A stretch of 64,000 nucleotides of DNA, from positions 1 through 64,000 of the forward strand of contig JAIOPJ010000001.1 in assembly GCA_021413975.1 (NCBI GenBank), written 5' to 3'. Origin of the DNA: Gemmatimonadota bacterium (GTDB lineage Bacteria > Gemmatimonadota > Gemmatimonadetes > Gemmatimonadales > Gemmatimonadaceae). The notes beneath the pieces are model-generated. The model saw only the letters and a program-made list of their open reading frames with translations. It ran no database searches and was not told the DNA's origin. Below, in pieces: positions 17,401 to 29,886 of the stretch. Each line of letters begins with the position of its first letter. The first letter of the stretch is position 1. A program made the translations under genes and the position numbers.

Positions 17401-17485
17401 CGGAGTCGGCGACGGTGAAGGTCTGCGCGCCGAGTGGGCGGAGGGCGCAGACGACGAGGGCGGCGGCGAGGGCGAGGCGGGTCAT
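14456..17485 (-). CDS. Exported glycoside-hydrolase-like protein (DUF6067-like)
   Basis: 1009 residues from the ATG at 17485 (MTRLALAAALVVCALRPLGAQ, a signal peptide). N-terminal beta-rich domains precede a C-terminal TIM-barrel-like region with EVKIYNTVRELSNRSYE, GIDGLYLDDVAFDR (about residue 780) and PADFWITEVSGIPFGLMGEM. The barrel resembles the DUF6067 / GH123-like group. The paired aspartates in LYLDD are candidate catalytic acids, by analogy only. Coupled to the downstream DUF5107-TPR gene; the two probably act together outside the cytoplasm. Substrate unknown. Confidence 0.75.
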   Translation of the reverse strand: MTRLALAAALVVCALRPLGAQTFTVADSAWDSETLGNHRAVVSVPANGRFVHATLPWRRPDRNPETRAILVVPARGGAPITNVRRGRFTQDAGEVDFEPSAGAGRYYVYYLPYKSGGRSNYPNVTYLPVTPTADSTWLMALAAASSVPRATVERFEAIDSLNAFAPMQVVATPEEVRRLDAAHASAAFLVFPEDRMHSIRMRDQLPLRWITRGPTTSFRDQARRGEYLAFQLGVYARRAVGNVQVRFGDLRAGANVIPANRLNSINNGGTGWDGRPLTARVDVAAGAVQAMWCGVDVPLGARPGVYTGDATITAVGAAPVTVRLSIVVRADSVLAGGADEPEKLTRLKWLNSTLGQRNDVIAPYTPITVSGRTLRILGRSITLDDSGLPARIETYFTPEMTGLSTTAQPVLAEPMRFIMRAAAGGTGGASIGANAGSNAGATSPRAPSSFRFVRQEPGTVAWIATTDAADYDIEVRGTLEFDGYLAYETRLRAKRALSLADVQLDIPYATSAATYAMGLGLKGQRRPTSFDWTWDVAKKNQDAVWIGGVNAGLYFSLRAENYVRPLNTNFYLQKPLLLPPSWGNGGKGGIGWREENGAVVVRASSGERTMAAGDSLRFDANFLITPFHTLDTDAQWGRRFYHRYAPLDTVVATGANVVNIHHANAINPYINYPFIAHRDMKEYIDAAHARGLEVKIYNTVRELSNRSYETYALRSLGHEIYSPGKGGGYSWLQEHLQDDYIAAWFVPTLKDAAVVNSGMSRWHNYYVEGIDWLVRKVGIDGLYLDDVAFDRTTMKRVKRMLVQGGHPGIIDFHSANQYNPNDGFINSAMLYMEHFPYIDRLWFGEYFDYEKSPADFWITEVSGIPFGLMGEMLQDGGNPWRGMLYGMTNRMPWSDNADPRPLWRLWDEFGMRGSQMYGYWSPNAQVRTDRRDVLATVYKQDGRALVAIASWAPDTVTVRMQVDWRALGIDPARATITVPAIGTLQAPRSLGLGEGVTLAPGKGIIVVLR

Positions 17486-17552
17486 GACCGAGAAGGTATC
17501 GGTCCCGGGCAGCGGCGACAGGGGCGGAGCGAAGCCCAACTTCAACGGCAAC

Positions 17553-17683
17553 TCACCACCGAGCCACCGAGGACACCGAGGGAACCGACAGCGACGTGGA
17601 TGCGGAGCGAGCCTCAGTCACCTGAACGTGAAACGAGCCTGCGAGCGTGCGCAGTTCCCGGTGCCCTCGGTGCCTCGGTGGTG
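17553..17683. repeat. Inverted repeat, CACCAC-type, after uvrA
   Basis: The left arm TCACCACCGAGCCACCGAGG, continuing to about 17585, pairs with a right arm at about 17654-17683 that ends in GTGCCTCGGTGGTG; roughly 68 bp lie between. Same family as 52621-52690. Together with short flanks it fills the 228-bp interval between uvrA and the DUF6067-like gene and may serve as a transcription end or processing signal. Confidence 0.65.
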
Positions 17684-17713
17684 CAAGCCGTTCGGCATCT
17701 CGGCACGACGCAC

Positions 17714-20530
<2,817 letters not shown>

Positions 20531-20544
20531 AGTCCATCAAGTTC

Positions 20545-20560
20545 AACGGGCGGGCCCGTT
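20545..20560. promoter_or_regulatory. Inverted repeat upstream of uvrA, possible operator
   Basis: AACGGG-CGGG-CCCGTT, a 16-bp inverted repeat centred about 22 bp before the uvrA start codon. It does not match the usual LexA boxes of Escherichia coli or Bacillus. It could be a regulator site or a leader hairpin; I cannot tell which. Confidence 0.3.
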
Positions 20561-20668
20561 TATGGAAGGGACGGCGAGCCACGCATGTGAGGGTGGGAGC
20601 CCCTTCCGGCGGCCGGGAGACGCAGGGGGTGGCCGCCGCTCCCCCTGCGCTAGATTCAGTGGCGGCAG

Positions 20669-21729
20669 GTGTCCCCCATCTCCCGTCTCCCCTCTCCCAT
20701 CCCACCGCTGCCGTTGTCCGATCCCTTCGACCGCCCCGAGACCGGCTCCGCACCGGACCCCGAGCAGCTCCCGCTCGGCATGTTCGAGGGCGTCCCGATG
20801 CTGCCGGTGGAGATCTACGGACCCGACGACGAGGTCGTGATCGTCCCGGTCCGAGAGCCGCCGGTTTGCGGGGAGTGGTCGTACGACGACAGCGAGCTCG
20901 AGGAGCCGAAGTTCGTCGCCAAGCGGATCGATGGCATCGCGGCGCCGACGAGCCGGGCGACGCCGATCCATCCGATCCGGGCGCAGATCGACCAGCGGCC
21001 GACGGCGCGGCAGAACCCGGCGAACGGCGGCGGCGTGTCCAAGGGTGCGACGAAGGGCACGGCGAGGGTGCCTGCGAAGGCCGGGACCGCCGGCGCCACG
21101 GCCGGCATCACATCAGGTGCGACGGCGGCGCCCCGCGGCGAGCCCGCGCCCGTCTCCCGGTCCATGCGCCCGACGATCGAGGCACTCCGACTGGCGTTCG
21201 AGCAGACGCCCGGCGACACCGCGCGTGCGTTGGCCTACGCCGGCGCGCTCGAGAAGAAGGGCGACGCGACCGTCGCGCTCACCGCGCTCGACGCCGCGGA
21301 AGCGGCGGGGGCCGATCTCTTCGCCCTCACCTGCGCCCGGGCGAGCGCGCTCGGCGTGAAGCTCCGCTACGACGACGCCGAGAAGATGATCAAGCTCGCC
21401 GCGAAGTTGCGGCCCGACGCGGCGGAGGTGCACCTGCAGGCGGGGATCCTCGCCTGCCGGCGCGCCCGCTACCGGGACGCGATCGAACCGCTGCGGCGCG
21501 GCATCGCGCTGGCACCCGACAACGCGGTCGGCCAGTACTTCATCGCCGAGGCGCTGAACCAGACCGATGACCTGCCTGGGGCTCTGGCGGCCTATCAGCG
21601 CGCGGCGGAACTGGAGCCCGATCATTGGCGCGCGCTCAAGGGAGTCGGGATCGTGCTCGACCGGTTGGGGCGTTCGAGCGATGCGGCGGAGTACTATCGC
21701 CGCGCCCGCGACGCCCAACGCGCACTCTG

Positions 21730-21730
<1 letters not shown>
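20669..21730 (+). CDS. TPR-repeat protein
   Basis: 353 residues if started at the GTG at 20669; a TTG at 20714 ([11 protein letters not shown]) is an alternative that avoids the CT-rich repeat at the 5' end. Residues 1-165 are low complexity and probably disordered. Residues 165-353 form about five TPR units ([60 protein letters not shown]). No signal peptide. A TAGATT -10-like box at 20651-20656 lies only 12 nt before the GTG. Its stop overlaps the next gene's ATG as TGATG, tying it to the transglutaminase-like gene. Confidence 0.7.
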
Positions 21731-23996
<2,266 letters not shown>

Positions 23997-24013
<17 letters not shown>

Positions 24014-25754
24014 CCTCGGCGCGGTCCTTCCCCCTCGCGCGAGCGGGAGCCAGGCGGTCGTGGGCCTGCTCCCCGACCCGCCGCTGCTGCACCTGCTCCT
24101 GCCCAAGTGGCTCACGGCGCGGTCGCGGAGCATGCAGGGGCAGAAGGGGCGCGGCGCGCGGTTCGCCATCCTCGGTTTCGTCGGCCTGCTGTTCTGGGCG
24201 ATGATCTTCGGCGTGCTCTACCGCCTGCTGACCTACTTCCGCGGCGTCGAGGAGATCGGGCAGCTGCTGGCCGGCAAGCTGCTCGGGTTGATCCTGCTCG
24301 GCTTCACGTCGCTGCTGCTGCTGTCGAACGTGATCACCGCGCTGTCGAGCTTCTTCCTCGCGAAGGACCTCGACATGCTCGTGTCGGCGCCGGTGGACTG
24401 GCTGCGGTTGTACGGGGCGAAGCTGCTCGAGACGGTGATCGCGTCGAGCTGGATGGTGCTGCTCGTGTCGGTGCCGATGTTCTCGGCGTACGGCCTGGTG
24501 TACGACGGCGGCTACGGCTTCCCGTTCCTCGTGATCGCGATGATGCTGCCGATGTTCATCATCCCGGCGGTCGTGGGGAGCGCGGTGACCCTGCTGCTGG
24601 TGAACATCTTCCCGGCGCGCCGGACGCGCGACATCCTCTCGGTGATCGCGGTGCTCACGGCCGGCGGCATCGTGCTGCTCTTCCGGCTGATCCGCCCCGA
24701 GCAGCTGGCGCGCCCCGAGGGATTCCGCTCGCTGATCGACTTCATCGCGGTGCTGCGCACGCCGACCTCGCCGCTGCTGCCGAGCGAGTGGGTGCAGAAG
24801 GCGACGATGGGGTTCCTGAACGGCCGGCCCGACTGGCTCTCGCTGTACCTGCTGTGGACCTCGGCGGCCGCGGCGCTGGTGCTGGGCGCGCTGCTGCACC
24901 GTTGGCTCTACCTCGACGGCTTCAGCAAGGCGCAGGAGAGCGCGCAGAAGTTCGTGAAGGGCGGCGGCGTCATGACGAGGCTCGGCGACCTGATCCTCTC
25001 GCCGTTCGGGACGCTCAAGCGCGAGCTCGTGCTCAAGGAGTTGCGGCTCTTCTTCCGCGACACCACGCAGTGGTCGCAGCTGATCCTGCTCGGGGTGCTC
25101 GTCGTCGTCTACGTGTTCAACATCAAGTACCTCCCGCTCAAGGGCGAGGGGATCACGTTCTTCCTCGTGAACGTGGTGCCCTTCCTGAATCTCGTGCTCG
25201 CCGGATTCGTGCTCGCCTCGATCGCCGCACGCTTCATCTTCCCGGGCGTCTCGCTCGAGGGGCGCACGCTCTGGCTGCTGCGCTCGAGCCCGATGCAGGT
25301 GCGCGACCTGCTCTGGGCCAAGTTCTGGGTGGGAACGACGCCGCTGCTGGTCATCGCGCTCGCGATCGTGGGCGTGACGGACTACATGCTCCAGGTGAGC
25401 GACTTCATGTTCTTCGTCTCGGTGGCGAGCATCACCATGCTGACCTTCGCGCTCGCGGGGCTGGCGATCGGGTTCGGGACGATGTTCCCGCAGTTCGAGA
25501 CGGAGAACGCGGCGCAGATCCCGACGAGCTTCGGCGGGCTGCTCTACATGATGGCGTCGGTCGTGGTGATCGGGGGCGTGGTGATCCTCGAGGCGCGGCC
25601 GGTCTACGGGTACCTCTCGGCCAAGGCCTTCGGCACGGCGGCCGACCCGACCGAGATGGCGATGGGGTTCGGTGCGGCCGCGCTGCTCTGCGTCGCGGCG
25701 ACGATCCTCCCCATCCGGATCGCACTCACTCGGCTCGAGGCGGTGGAACGATGA
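23997..25754 (+). CDS. ABC-2-like transporter permease
   Basis: 585 residues with about twelve hydrophobic segments in two groups, for example FAILGFVGLLFWAMIFGVLY near residue 57 and FFLVNVVPFLNLVLAGFVLA around the middle, separated by a soluble stretch (RLGDLILSPFGTLKREL). The layout suggests a duplicated permease in one polypeptide, similar to the putative ABC_tran_2 family. It overlaps the truncated ATPase gene by 17 bp and the GNAT gene by 4 bp (ATGA), so the ATPase is the expected energy partner. A second in-frame ATG lies at 24006. Confidence 0.75.
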
Positions 25755-26245
25755 GCAAGACCGGCAAGACGAGCACGTTGAGCACGCGCATCACGCGTGC
25801 GAACGAGACCGACATCCCGTCGTTGCTCTCGCTCAACAACCGGTACGCGGCGGCCGGCCTCACGCTCGCCCGCACCGCCGAGTTCGCGGCCAACCACCTC
25901 GGCGACTATCGCGTGCTGCGCGACGCGAGCGGCGGGATCCTCGGTTGCGTCTCGCTCGACGAGTACAGCCCGAGCGTCGCCGAGATCATCTCGCTGGCGG
26001 TGGACCAGGACGCGCACGGGCTCGGCTACGGCCGTCAGCTGATCGCGGCCGGCGTCGAGCTCGCACGCACCCGCGGGTACACGGAGCTCTTCGCGGTCTC
26101 GTACTCGGACGAGTTGTTCCTGAGTTGCGGCTTCGAACGGATGCCCCTCAGCGCCTACCCCGAGAAGATCTCACGGTACCAGAAGGTGGACCGGACGGAG
26201 ATCGAGGTCGGCGAGAAGCACTGCTTCGCCCGGCGCCTGGCGTAG
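25751..26245 (+). CDS. GNAT-family N-acetyltransferase, ArgA-like
   Basis: 164 residues. The acetyl-CoA-binding motif A reads QDAHGLGYGRQLIAAGVE (consensus Q/RxxGxG/A), preceded by the strand SVAEIISLAV and followed by TELFAVSYSDELFLSCGFER. The C-terminal LSAYPEKISRYQKVDR resembles the GNAT domain of N-acetylglutamate synthase, so an amino-acid N-acetyltransferase feeding arginine synthesis is plausible, with argJ 1.7 kb away. It is translationally coupled to the permease, which argues for a local role instead. Specificity not proven. Confidence 0.65.
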   Translation: MSKTGKTSTLSTRITRANETDIPSLLSLNNRYAAAGLTLARTAEFAANHLGDYRVLRDASGGILGCVSLDEYSPSVAEIISLAVDQDAHGLGYGRQLIAAGVELARTRGYTELFAVSYSDELFLSCGFERMPLSAYPEKISRYQKVDRTEIEVGEKHCFARRLA

Positions 26246-26277
26246 ACCGCGCGGCGGCCCGGCCACCGCGCCGGCCG

Positions 26278-27024
26278 TCAGGCGGAGCCGCGCAGCGCCC
26301 CCATCAGGATCTGCCAGAGCGCGCTGACCGAGCCGAGCAGCCAGATCACGGCGGCGGCGGGCAGGAGCTTCTGAGGCGATGCCTTCCCCACGACCACGAT
26401 CCCGATCCCGATGAGGACACTGGTCCAGATCGTGAAGATGTCGACGCGCCCCAGCAACGCGAGGACTCCCGCGTTCATGTTGGGATCCATGAATCGGGCG
26501 ACGCTCGTGGAGAGCTGGTAGGGACTGGTGAGCAGGTTCGTGTCCAGCAGCACCCCCTGCACGGTGACCGCGAGCATGGACAGGATCTTCGGCACGAACG
26601 CGTAGGACGCGATCATGGTCGCCTTGCCGTAGCCGAACTCGTCGTCGGCCCCGACGATCTTCCCCGTGAGCCAGGTGCCGAGACCGACCAGGAGGATGCC
26701 GATCGGCACTCCGATGAAGGCGCCGAAGGTCCCGATGATGCCGGCCCACTTCTTCGCCATCGCGACGGCCTCGGGCGGCACGGGCTGACCCTTCGCCGCG
26801 GAGGCGGCGAACTGACGATTCATCTCCGCGTCCATGACGCCCTGCAGCACGCCGCGGTTGGCGAAGAAGAGCGCCCCGATGACGACCGTGAGGATGCACA
26901 TCATCAGGAAGAACCCTGAATCGGCGCGACGCTTGAACACGGTGCTCGGCGAGGTCCAGATCTCGATCAGATCGTCGACGATCGTGGCCTTCTCGGGGGT
27001 GGCAGCGGGGGTCGGGTCGGACAC
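26278..27024 (-). CDS. Yip1-like integral membrane protein
   Basis: 248 residues from a GTG at 27024 with AGGAG seven bases upstream. A short cytoplasmic N-terminus (DDLIEIWTSPSTVFKRRADS, typical of bacterial Yip1-domain proteins) precedes five hydrophobic segments: GFFLMMCILTVVIGALFF, AFIGVPIGILLVGLGTWL, AFVPKILSMLAVTVQGVL, IFTIWTSVLIGIGIVVVG and AAAVIWLLGSVSALWQIL. Role unknown; converges with the GNAT gene. Confidence 0.75.
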   Translation of the reverse strand: MSDPTPAATPEKATIVDDLIEIWTSPSTVFKRRADSGFFLMMCILTVVIGALFFANRGVLQGVMDAEMNRQFAASAAKGQPVPPEAVAMAKKWAGIIGTFGAFIGVPIGILLVGLGTWLTGKIVGADDEFGYGKATMIASYAFVPKILSMLAVTVQGVLLDTNLLTSPYQLSTSVARFMDPNMNAGVLALLGRVDIFTIWTSVLIGIGIVVVGKASPQKLLPAAAVIWLLGSVSALWQILMGALRGSA

Positions 27025-27089
27025 GCAGGCTCCTGCTTGAAGGGGTCGGACGGCTCATGGAAGCTGAGAGGTTCGTCCCCATCACGCAA

Positions 27090-27128
27090 CACGAGGGCGT
27101 CGGGCCGAATCGCCCCGACGCCCTCGTG
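27090..27128. terminator. Strong hairpin after the Spy-like gene
   Basis: Perfect 15-bp arms (CACGAGGGCGTCGGG at 27090-27104 and its complement at 27114-27128) with a 9-nt loop, located 18 bp past the stop of the Spy-like gene on the minus strand. No U-tract follows, so this may be a factor-dependent or RNA-stabilising end. Confidence 0.6.
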
Positions 27129-27145
27129 CCTCCCATCACCTCCGC

Positions 27146-27892
27146 CTATCGACTGCCCGGCTCGTCGACCGGGGGACGGCGCGATCCCGGACCACCCGGG
27201 CCGCCGGGGCCGCCGGGGCCGCCAGGGCCGCCAGGGCCGCCAGGTCCCCGCGGAGCGCCCATGCGATCGGGCGGGCCACCTTGCGGCCTTCCCTGAGGGC
27301 GGTCCATGCCGCCTTGCGGCCTTCCCTGCGGGCGGTCCATGCCGCCGCGCATCCCACCACGCGGACGTAGCGACTCTCGCATGCCGCGCTCGAACCCGCG
27401 GCGCTCGGCCATCATCTCACGCACCTTCTGCCGCTGCGTATCGTTGAGGACGCGCTCGGCTGCAGCGCTCATGCTGGAATCACGACGCCGGCGCTGCTCC
27501 AACTGCGGACGTTCGGCCTCCATCCGCGCGCGGGCCTGGGCCCGCAGGGAGTCGCGCGCTCCAGGCGTGCGTTCGCCCGACCGTGCGCGCGCCATCATCG
27601 AGTCACGGGCACCGCGCATGCGGTCATTGAACTGCTTGTGCTCGGCGTACTGGATGCGCTCGAGCGAGTCGAGTTGCAGGATCTGCCGCGGTGTGAGGTC
27701 GAGTTCCCGGCGTGCGTCGAGCAGGTGCGTGATCGCACCGGGGCGCCCGTCCCGCGCGCCCGCGCTGTTGCGATCCATGGGACGCGGCATCGCGCCGGGT
27801 GCGCCCTGACCGGGCTGCGCCGCGAGCATGGCCGGCGCGACGAGGAGCGCGGCGCCGAGGGCCAACGTGAGACTGCGGATGCTGCGCGTCAT
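27146..27892 (-). CDS. Exported Spy/CpxP-like protein with Gly-Pro-rich tail
   Basis: 248 residues from the ATG at 27892 (MTRSIRSLTLALGAALLVAP, signal peptide cleaved near MLAAQ). A helical, Arg/Glu-rich central part holds two LTxxQ-like elements (LDLTPRQILQLDSLERIQ and RVLNDTQRQKVREMMAERRG) as in periplasmic Spy/CpxP chaperones. The C-terminus is repetitive: GGMDRPQGRPQ twice, then six GGP units. Probably periplasmic; a stress-chaperone or metal-binding role is an inference from the fold. Confidence 0.6.
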   Translation of the reverse strand: MTRSIRSLTLALGAALLVAPAMLAAQPGQGAPGAMPRPMDRNSAGARDGRPGAITHLLDARRELDLTPRQILQLDSLERIQYAEHKQFNDRMRGARDSMMARARSGERTPGARDSLRAQARARMEAERPQLEQRRRRDSSMSAAAERVLNDTQRQKVREMMAERRGFERGMRESLRPRGGMRGGMDRPQGRPQGGMDRPQGRPQGGPPDRMGAPRGPGGPGGPGGPGGPGGPGGPGSRRPPVDEPGSR

Positions 27893-27979
27893 GGTGTGCT
27901 CCGGAGGTGCGTGCGTGGCGGGATCGCCGCGCTCATTCAAGGAGACGCCGCCAACGCGGCCATGTTAATGTTCATCCCC

Positions 27980-29149
27980 ATGACGAGCTTCCACACCACG
28001 CCCAGGTTCCCCCGCGGCTTCCGATGTGCGAGTCGCAACGTGGGCCTCAAACCCGCCGCCAAGGACCTCACGCTCTTCGTGAGCGACGTCGAGGCGAGTG
28101 CGGCAGCGGTGTTCACGCGCAATCATTTCCCCGGCGCGCCGATCATCCTGGGCCGCGAGACGATCCGCGGTGGCAAGCTCAAGGCGATCGTCGCGAACAG
28201 CAAGGTGAGCAACGTCGCGACCGGCGCGCGAGGCGTCGAGAACGCGCGGCGCATGGCGGCCGCCGCCGCCAAAGAACTCGGCACGGATCCCGACCGCGTG
28301 CTCGTGAGTTCGACCGGCGTGATCGGCGTGCAGCTGCCCGTGGAGAAGGTCGAGGCGGGCATCCGCGGCATGACGGCCGATCTGCAGCACGATCCGCTCG
28401 TCGGCGCCGAAGGCATCATGACGACGGACACGCACCCCAAGGCGCTCTCGGCGAGCGTGGGCGATGCGACGATCACGTGGGTGGCGAAGGGCTCGGGGAT
28501 GATCGAGCCCAACATGGCGACGATGCTCAGCTACATCTTCACCGACGCCGCGCTCGACGCGGCGACGCTCGACCGGATGCTCCGTACCGCCGTGGCGCGC
28601 TCGTTCAACATGCTCAGCGTGGACACCGACACGAGCACCTCGGACACCTGCGCGATCCTCGCGAACGGCCTCGCCGGCGGGGTCGGCGAAGCGGAGTTCC
28701 AGCGTGTGCTCACCGCCGGTTGCGTGCGCATGACGGAGATCCTCGGCCGCGACGGCGAGGGGGCGGAGCATCTGCTGCGCGTGACCGTGCGCGGCGCCAA
28801 GGATGACCACGAAGCGCGCGTGATCGCGAAGTCGGTGCTCAACTCACCGCTCGTGAAGACGATGGTGCACGGCGCCGACCCCAACGTGGGCCGCCTGCTC
28901 ATGGCGGTGGGCAAGTGCTTCGAGTGCTCCATCCGGCCGGCCTCGACCGACGCCTGGATCAACGGGTTCCAGGTGGTGCAGGGCGGCGAACGCCTGACGT
29001 TCGACGACGCCGTGGTGCGGACGGCGCTCATGGCCGAGGTCGTGGACCTCGAGATCGCACTGGGTGTGGGGGCCGCCGAGGCGACGGCCTACGGCTGCGA
29101 TCTCACGAAGGGCTACGTGGACGAGAACGCGAGCTACTACTCATCCTGA
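27980..29149 (+). CDS. argJ: Bifunctional ornithine acetyltransferase / N-acetylglutamate synthase
   Basis: Transfers acetyl from N-acetylornithine to glutamate in the arginine cycle. 389 residues from the ATG at 27980 (MTSFHTTPRFPRGFRCASRN); upstream in-frame ATGs at 27962 and 27968 would add 4-6 residues. The precursor autocleaves before the nucleophilic threonine, here Thr181 in EPNMATML. Other family blocks: RNHFPGAP, STGVIG, NMLSVDTDTSTSDT, and the C-terminal DLTKGYVDENASYYSS. A TTAATG box sits just upstream of the start and could be a -10 element, implying a very short leader. The other arg genes are not nearby. Confidence 0.95.
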   Translation: MTSFHTTPRFPRGFRCASRNVGLKPAAKDLTLFVSDVEASAAAVFTRNHFPGAPIILGRETIRGGKLKAIVANSKVSNVATGARGVENARRMAAAAAKELGTDPDRVLVSSTGVIGVQLPVEKVEAGIRGMTADLQHDPLVGAEGIMTTDTHPKALSASVGDATITWVAKGSGMIEPNMATMLSYIFTDAALDAATLDRMLRTAVARSFNMLSVDTDTSTSDTCAILANGLAGGVGEAEFQRVLTAGCVRMTEILGRDGEGAEHLLRVTVRGAKDDHEARVIAKSVLNSPLVKTMVHGADPNVGRLLMAVGKCFECSIRPASTDAWINGFQVVQGGERLTFDDAVVRTALMAEVVDLEIALGVGAAEATAYGCDLTKGYVDENASYYSS

Positions 29150-29155
29150 GACGGT

Positions 29156-29183
29156 CCGCTCGCGCCCGTCGGGGCGTGAGCGG
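29156..29183. terminator. Bidirectional terminator hairpin between convergent genes
   Basis: Arms CCGCTCGCGCCC (29156-29167) and GGGCGTGAGCGG (29172-29183) pair with one G-U, loop of 4 nt. They lie between the argJ stop and the end of the operon that reads in from the right. No clear U-tract on either side. Confidence 0.55.
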
Positions 29184-29197
29184 TCGCGACGCGGCGC

Positions 29198-29878
29198 TCA
29201 GCTCCGCGGCTGTTCGATCCGGAGCTTCTCGCCGCGCTCGGTCTCCGCGAGCAGCTTGGTCACGAACCGTTGTCCCTCGCTGATCCGCTCGACCTCGACC
29301 GCGATCGAATCGACCGCCGACTCGAGCCGCGCCAGACGATCGGCGTTCTCGCGCGCGAGCTTGTCGTCGACGACCGGGGTGGAGCCCTTCCGCCACATGT
29401 TGCGCGCATACGTGACCGCGAGCGGGGCGAGCACGAAGACGGACAGGATCGCGACGATGGCGGTGATGTCGACGTTCATGAATGGGGAACCGTCAGAGTT
29501 GGACGCAGGCTGCAGGAGCGCACCGCGCGCTCCTGCGATGAGTTTTCCCGTGGACGCGATGTCGCCCTCGATCTGCAGGATGCGCTGGTCGAGCTGCGCG
29601 ATGCGGGCCTCGATGCCGGCACGATTGGCGCCGGTCGCGCCGTCCAGTTGGTTCACCAACTCCTCGCGCCGGCCGGCGGCCGAACTCAGCTGGTTGGACA
29701 GCTCGGACCGCTGGGCACGGAGCGCGGAGAGCTCCTCCGTGGTGCGGGGCACCCCGGTGAACAATCCGTTCTCGTTCGTCGGGACCGGGGTCGTGGCCGG
29801 TCCGGGCGGCGCAGGGGTGGACGGCGGAGCCGGAGGTGCGGGGACCTGGGTCGCTTGGGCAGTGAGCAGGAGAGCCAT
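29198..29878 (-). CDS. Coiled-coil protein with one membrane span, end of the MoxR-vWA operon
   Basis: 226 residues. A Pro-rich N-terminus (PAPPAPPSTPAPPGP) precedes a coiled coil of about 45-115 (LSALRAQRSELSNQLSSAAG, ARIAQLDQRILQIEGDIAS), one transmembrane helix near 137-157 (ITAIVAILSVFVLAPLAVTY) and a second short coiled coil (LARLESAVDSIAVEVERISE). No family recognised. It starts 8 bp after the APC permease gene and is the last gene of the operon, so it may be a scaffold for the upstream envelope complex. Confidence 0.55.
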   Translation of the reverse strand: MALLLTAQATQVPAPPAPPSTPAPPGPATTPVPTNENGLFTGVPRTTEELSALRAQRSELSNQLSSAAGRREELVNQLDGATGANRAGIEARIAQLDQRILQIEGDIASTGKLIAGARGALLQPASNSDGSPFMNVDITAIVAILSVFVLAPLAVTYARNMWRKGSTPVVDDKLARENADRLARLESAVDSIAVEVERISEGQRFVTKLLAETERGEKLRIEQPRS

Positions 29879-29886
29879 ACCGGAAC

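Noticed and set aside
20545-20560. LexA operator of uvrA
   Set aside because: The inverted repeat does not fit the known LexA consensus sequences and no other SOS gene here shares it; kept only as a possible operator.
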